DNA from: Paenalkalicoccus suaedae
GTDB taxonomy: Bacteria; Bacillota; Bacilli; Bacillales; Salisediminibacteriaceae
Direction: 5' to 3'
Assembly: GCF_006965545.2 (NCBI RefSeq)
Contig: NZ_CP041372.2
Span: 2,418,001 to 2,482,000 of the forward strand
DNA length: 64,000 bases
The notes under the pieces were generated by a model. The model was not told the DNA's origin, made no database searches, and saw only the letters and a list, made by a program, of their open reading frames with translations. Both the position numbers and the translations under genes were made by a program. Below are positions 62,339 to 64,000 of this stretch, piece after piece (the stretch's first letter is position 1; each line of letters starts with the position of its first letter).

Positions 62339-62632
62339 TTATCCCTCTTTCAAACGCTTTTCTAATGCCTCTTTCCCTCTCACACGATCAATCTCTTCAC
62401 CTTCGCGCTTGATGACATAGTAGCCACCACCAACGTGTTCGTATGATAGCTTTGTTTCAGTAGGCTGTTGCGAGGTCGTTTCAAAAGTTAGGTTCTTCAT
62501 TGCTTCTGCCTTGCTTTCTATAACACCAGAGGCAACGAGTTTATCTAACACTTCCTCACTCACATTGACAGTGGAGCCCGCCTTTCGACGGACTCCGTTT
62601 ACAATAGCTTCGTACTTCAAATTAACCTCCAT
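62339..62632 (-). CDS. Small phage head-region protein
   Basis: A 97-residue protein beginning MEVNLKYEAIVNGVRRKAGS and ending in a basic Glu-rich helix. It resembles short proteins between the capsid and connector that are often called head fibre or Rho-binding-like; I do not assign a function. The ATG at 62632 follows GAGGTG. A longer in-frame start lies inside the previous gene and is rejected. Confidence 0.55.
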   Translation of the reverse strand: MEVNLKYEAIVNGVRRKAGSTVNVSEEVLDKLVASGVIESKAEAMKNLTFETTSQQPTETKLSYEHVGGGYYVIKREGEEIDRVRGKEALEKRLKEG

Positions 62633-62642
62633 TTTAGACACC

Positions 62643-63029
62643 TCACTCCGTGATAGGGCGTTCTCGTGGATCAGCAAGCGCCAAAAATGCGACGCCATCA
62701 ATTGCATTTGTTGCTTCAGCTTTAACAGCTACATGCGTGTAATCAGCACTTAGATACTGAACATCGAAAGACTGGACTAGTTGCCCCGTTTCACCAGATA
62801 CTACTGTAATCGTTCGTGTTACGAGTAATTGCTCATCTGCACCATCTTCATCTTTAGCTTCATAAAGGGAGATTGTAACATCTGAGCTTTCTTCTCCTGC
62901 TTCAGCAGTCGCTAAAATCGCTGCCACCTTTCGAAACCCAGATACAGATACAAATTCACCATTCAATTCTGTTAAATCGCCTACTCCTGCGGAAGTAAAT
63001 TTTAGGTTTTCGCTAATTGATCCGATCAT
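62643..63029 (-). CDS. Possible capsid decoration/head protein
   Basis: A 128-residue beta-rich protein immediately after the major capsid gene. It has an N-terminal LKFTSAGVGDLTELNGEFVS block and regular strands (SDVTISLYEA, TRTITVVSGETG, THVAVKAEAT). Size and place suggest a decoration or head-fibre protein; no family was recognised with certainty. Confidence 0.5.
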   Translation of the reverse strand: MIGSISENLKFTSAGVGDLTELNGEFVSVSGFRKVAAILATAEAGEESSDVTISLYEAKDEDGADEQLLVTRTITVVSGETGQLVQSFDVQYLSADYTHVAVKAEATNAIDGVAFLALADPRERPITE

Positions 63030-63051
63030 TTCAAATTCCTCCTTTTAAATA

Positions 63052-63076
63052 GAAGGGGCATTGCGCCCCTTCTCTT
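63052..63076 (-). terminator. Hairpin after the major capsid gene
   Basis: AGAAGGGGCG pairs with TGCCCCTTCT around a 3-nt loop, with a few T on the minus-strand side. It may reduce read-through from the highly expressed capsid gene. Confidence 0.65.
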
Positions 63077-64000
63077 ATCCTGCTGTTGGTACGTCTAAAA
63101 TAACGAACGGAGATACTTCATATCCGTTTTCGAGCTTCAGTGGGGAGTTGAGCCATGGCTGACCATCCACATTCCAAAACGCTTTGATGATTGTTTTATT
63201 CTCGGTAAATTTCACATGCTCCGATGCTGCAATAGATAGCGCTGAACCATCTTTAATCATGTAGTAATTAAGATCACACAGGATTAAATCACCTTTTGCT
63301 CCTAGTCGCGGTGAACGTTCATTAATTAAGACAGGGACGCCTAGCAAAGTTCCAGGAGCTCCTTCACGGGCATTCGGTTGCCAAATGTAACGACCGTTCT
63401 CGTCCTTAATTGTCATGAGCTGTGGTAACGTCTCTTGAGATGTGATCCACACCATCGGTCCACCCAATTTCATTTTTGCGTACATTGCCACGATATCTGG
63501 ATATTCGATTGAATTAGCTGCTAGACGGTTGACGTTGACATTTGATTTGTGACCAATCACACCTAAAGGCTTGGCAACCCCATCACCGCGTAAAAAGGCA
63601 CTGTCTTCAGATGCTAGAATCGCATTTCGTAAAAGTCGTTGGATAATAGCGCCAGCTGCTTGACTGTTACGAAGCAATTTATCTGTAACAACAATGTGTG
63701 CAGCTACTTCGTGAGGACGTAGTGTCACATCACGAAATGACGGCTGTGTTTGTGGCTTTTCTTGTCCTTCTCCAATCCAATTTACGCTAACCCCTGAATA
63801 GACGCCTTTGTCACCAGATTGATCAAGTGCAGGGAATGTCACTCCTGCATCCGGTTCACTACCGGCAGGAATGATGCTTGCTCGTGGTCGGAAAATAGCA
63901 TCTTGAGATTGTACTTCCATGATTTGATCAAGGAATTGATCAGGAACTAGAAATCCACCATTTTCTCCGTTTGACATTTTGAGAGAATCACGTTTTTCCC
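63075..64000 (-). CDS. HK97-fold major capsid protein, 5' end beyond the window
   Basis: The reading frame is open to the right edge. The visible part has SNGENGGFLVPDQFLDQIME, typical for the cleavage point between the delta (scaffold) domain and mature capsid. SVNWIGEGQEKPQTQPSF is the N-arm/E-loop region, followed by the HK97 P-domain helix (DKLLRNSQAAGAIIQRLL) and A-domain strands, ending FVILDVPTAG. The 300 codons from the ATG at 63977 fit mature capsid; HK97 capsids usually carry about 100 more N-terminal residues, so I think the gene continues beyond 64000. Confidence 0.88.
   Translation of the reverse strand, partial: EKRDSLKMSNGENGGFLVPDQFLDQIMEVQSQDAIFRPRASIIPAGSEPDAGVTFPALDQSGDKGVYSGVSVNWIGEGQEKPQTQPSFRDVTLRPHEVAAHIVVTDKLLRNSQAAGAIIQRLLRNAILASEDSAFLRGDGVAKPLGVIGHKSNVNVNRLAANSIEYPDIVAMYAKMKLGGPMVWITSQETLPQLMTIKDENGRYIWQPNAREGAPGTLLGVPVLINERSPRLGAKGDLILCDLNYYMIKDGSALSIAASEHVKFTENKTIIKAFWNVDGQPWLNSPLKLENGYEVSPFVILDVPTAG

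Overview
The window looks like a chromosome piece from a Bacillaceae bacterium, probably an alkaliphilic or halotolerant relative of Bacillus (Alkalihalobacillus/Shouchella type). The gene order radC-maf-spoIIB-(prepilin peptidase)-folC-valS-ysxE-spoVID-hemL/B/D/C/X/A-engB-lonA-clpX-tig-ysoA is the classic Bacillus block. Sporulation genes (SpoIIB-like, SpoVID, YsxE), a valine-type T-box, a purine riboswitch and strong Shine-Dalgarno sites agree with this. Nearly all housekeeping genes are on the minus strand. The species assignment is inference.

Layout: (1) 1-0.75 kb is non-coding and repeat-rich. (2) 0.76-2.76 kb is radC, split by a 1.3-kb group II intron whose protein keeps only a maturase-like C-terminus. 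(3) 2.8-15 kb holds maf, a SpoIIB-like gene and a full type IV pilus operon (acidic membrane protein, VanW-like surface protein, PilB, PilT, PilC, prepilin, prepilin peptidase, PilM, PilN, PilO). (4) 15-18 kb has folC and, divergently, two RimK-like ATP-grasp ligases. (5) 18-21.6 kb is a LiaI/PspA/LiaF/LiaS/LiaR cell-envelope stress operon. (6) 22-24 kb is a purine permease under a guanine-type riboswitch. (7) 24-29.8 kb is valS with its T-box, a small membrane ORF, ysxE, spoVID and a Nudix gene. (8) 29.8-33.4 kb, on the plus strand, is an unusually short ECF-sigma-like protein followed by two anti-sigma-like membrane proteins. (9) 33.9-40.1 kb is the hemAXCDBL operon. (10) 41-49.3 kb holds an orphan ABC ATPase, engB, lonA, clpX, tig and a TPR gene. 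(11) From about 49.5 kb to beyond the right edge lies an HK97-type siphoprophage: capsid, head completion, tail, baseplate, holin and amidase. Its edge carries the last 15 nt of a tRNA-Arg-like gene.

The intergenic DNA is the most unusual part. Two repeat systems recur. The first is a family of about 170-nt hairpin elements (complete copies at 0.44, 7.74 and 40.41 kb, a core-deleted copy at 40.77 kb, an edge fragment at position 1). Their outer stems differ between copies by paired changes, which implies a conserved fold. The second is a set of arrays with an almost exact 21-bp period (0.09, 21.7, 23.96 and 33.5 kb). Three of them have a higher-order unit of five 21-mers, one shortened, giving 102-104 bp. 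The motifs differ between arrays but the period does not.

Functional links: the pilus operon sits where B. subtilis has only comC, so pilus assembly and probably DNA uptake share one prepilin peptidase. The sigma-like gene has an ECF-type promoter in front of it, suggesting autoregulation with its two membrane partners. The prophage has an ordinary morphogenesis order, except that a foreign-looking, AT-rich cassette separates the baseplate genes from the Gp37-like tail protein and lysis genes.
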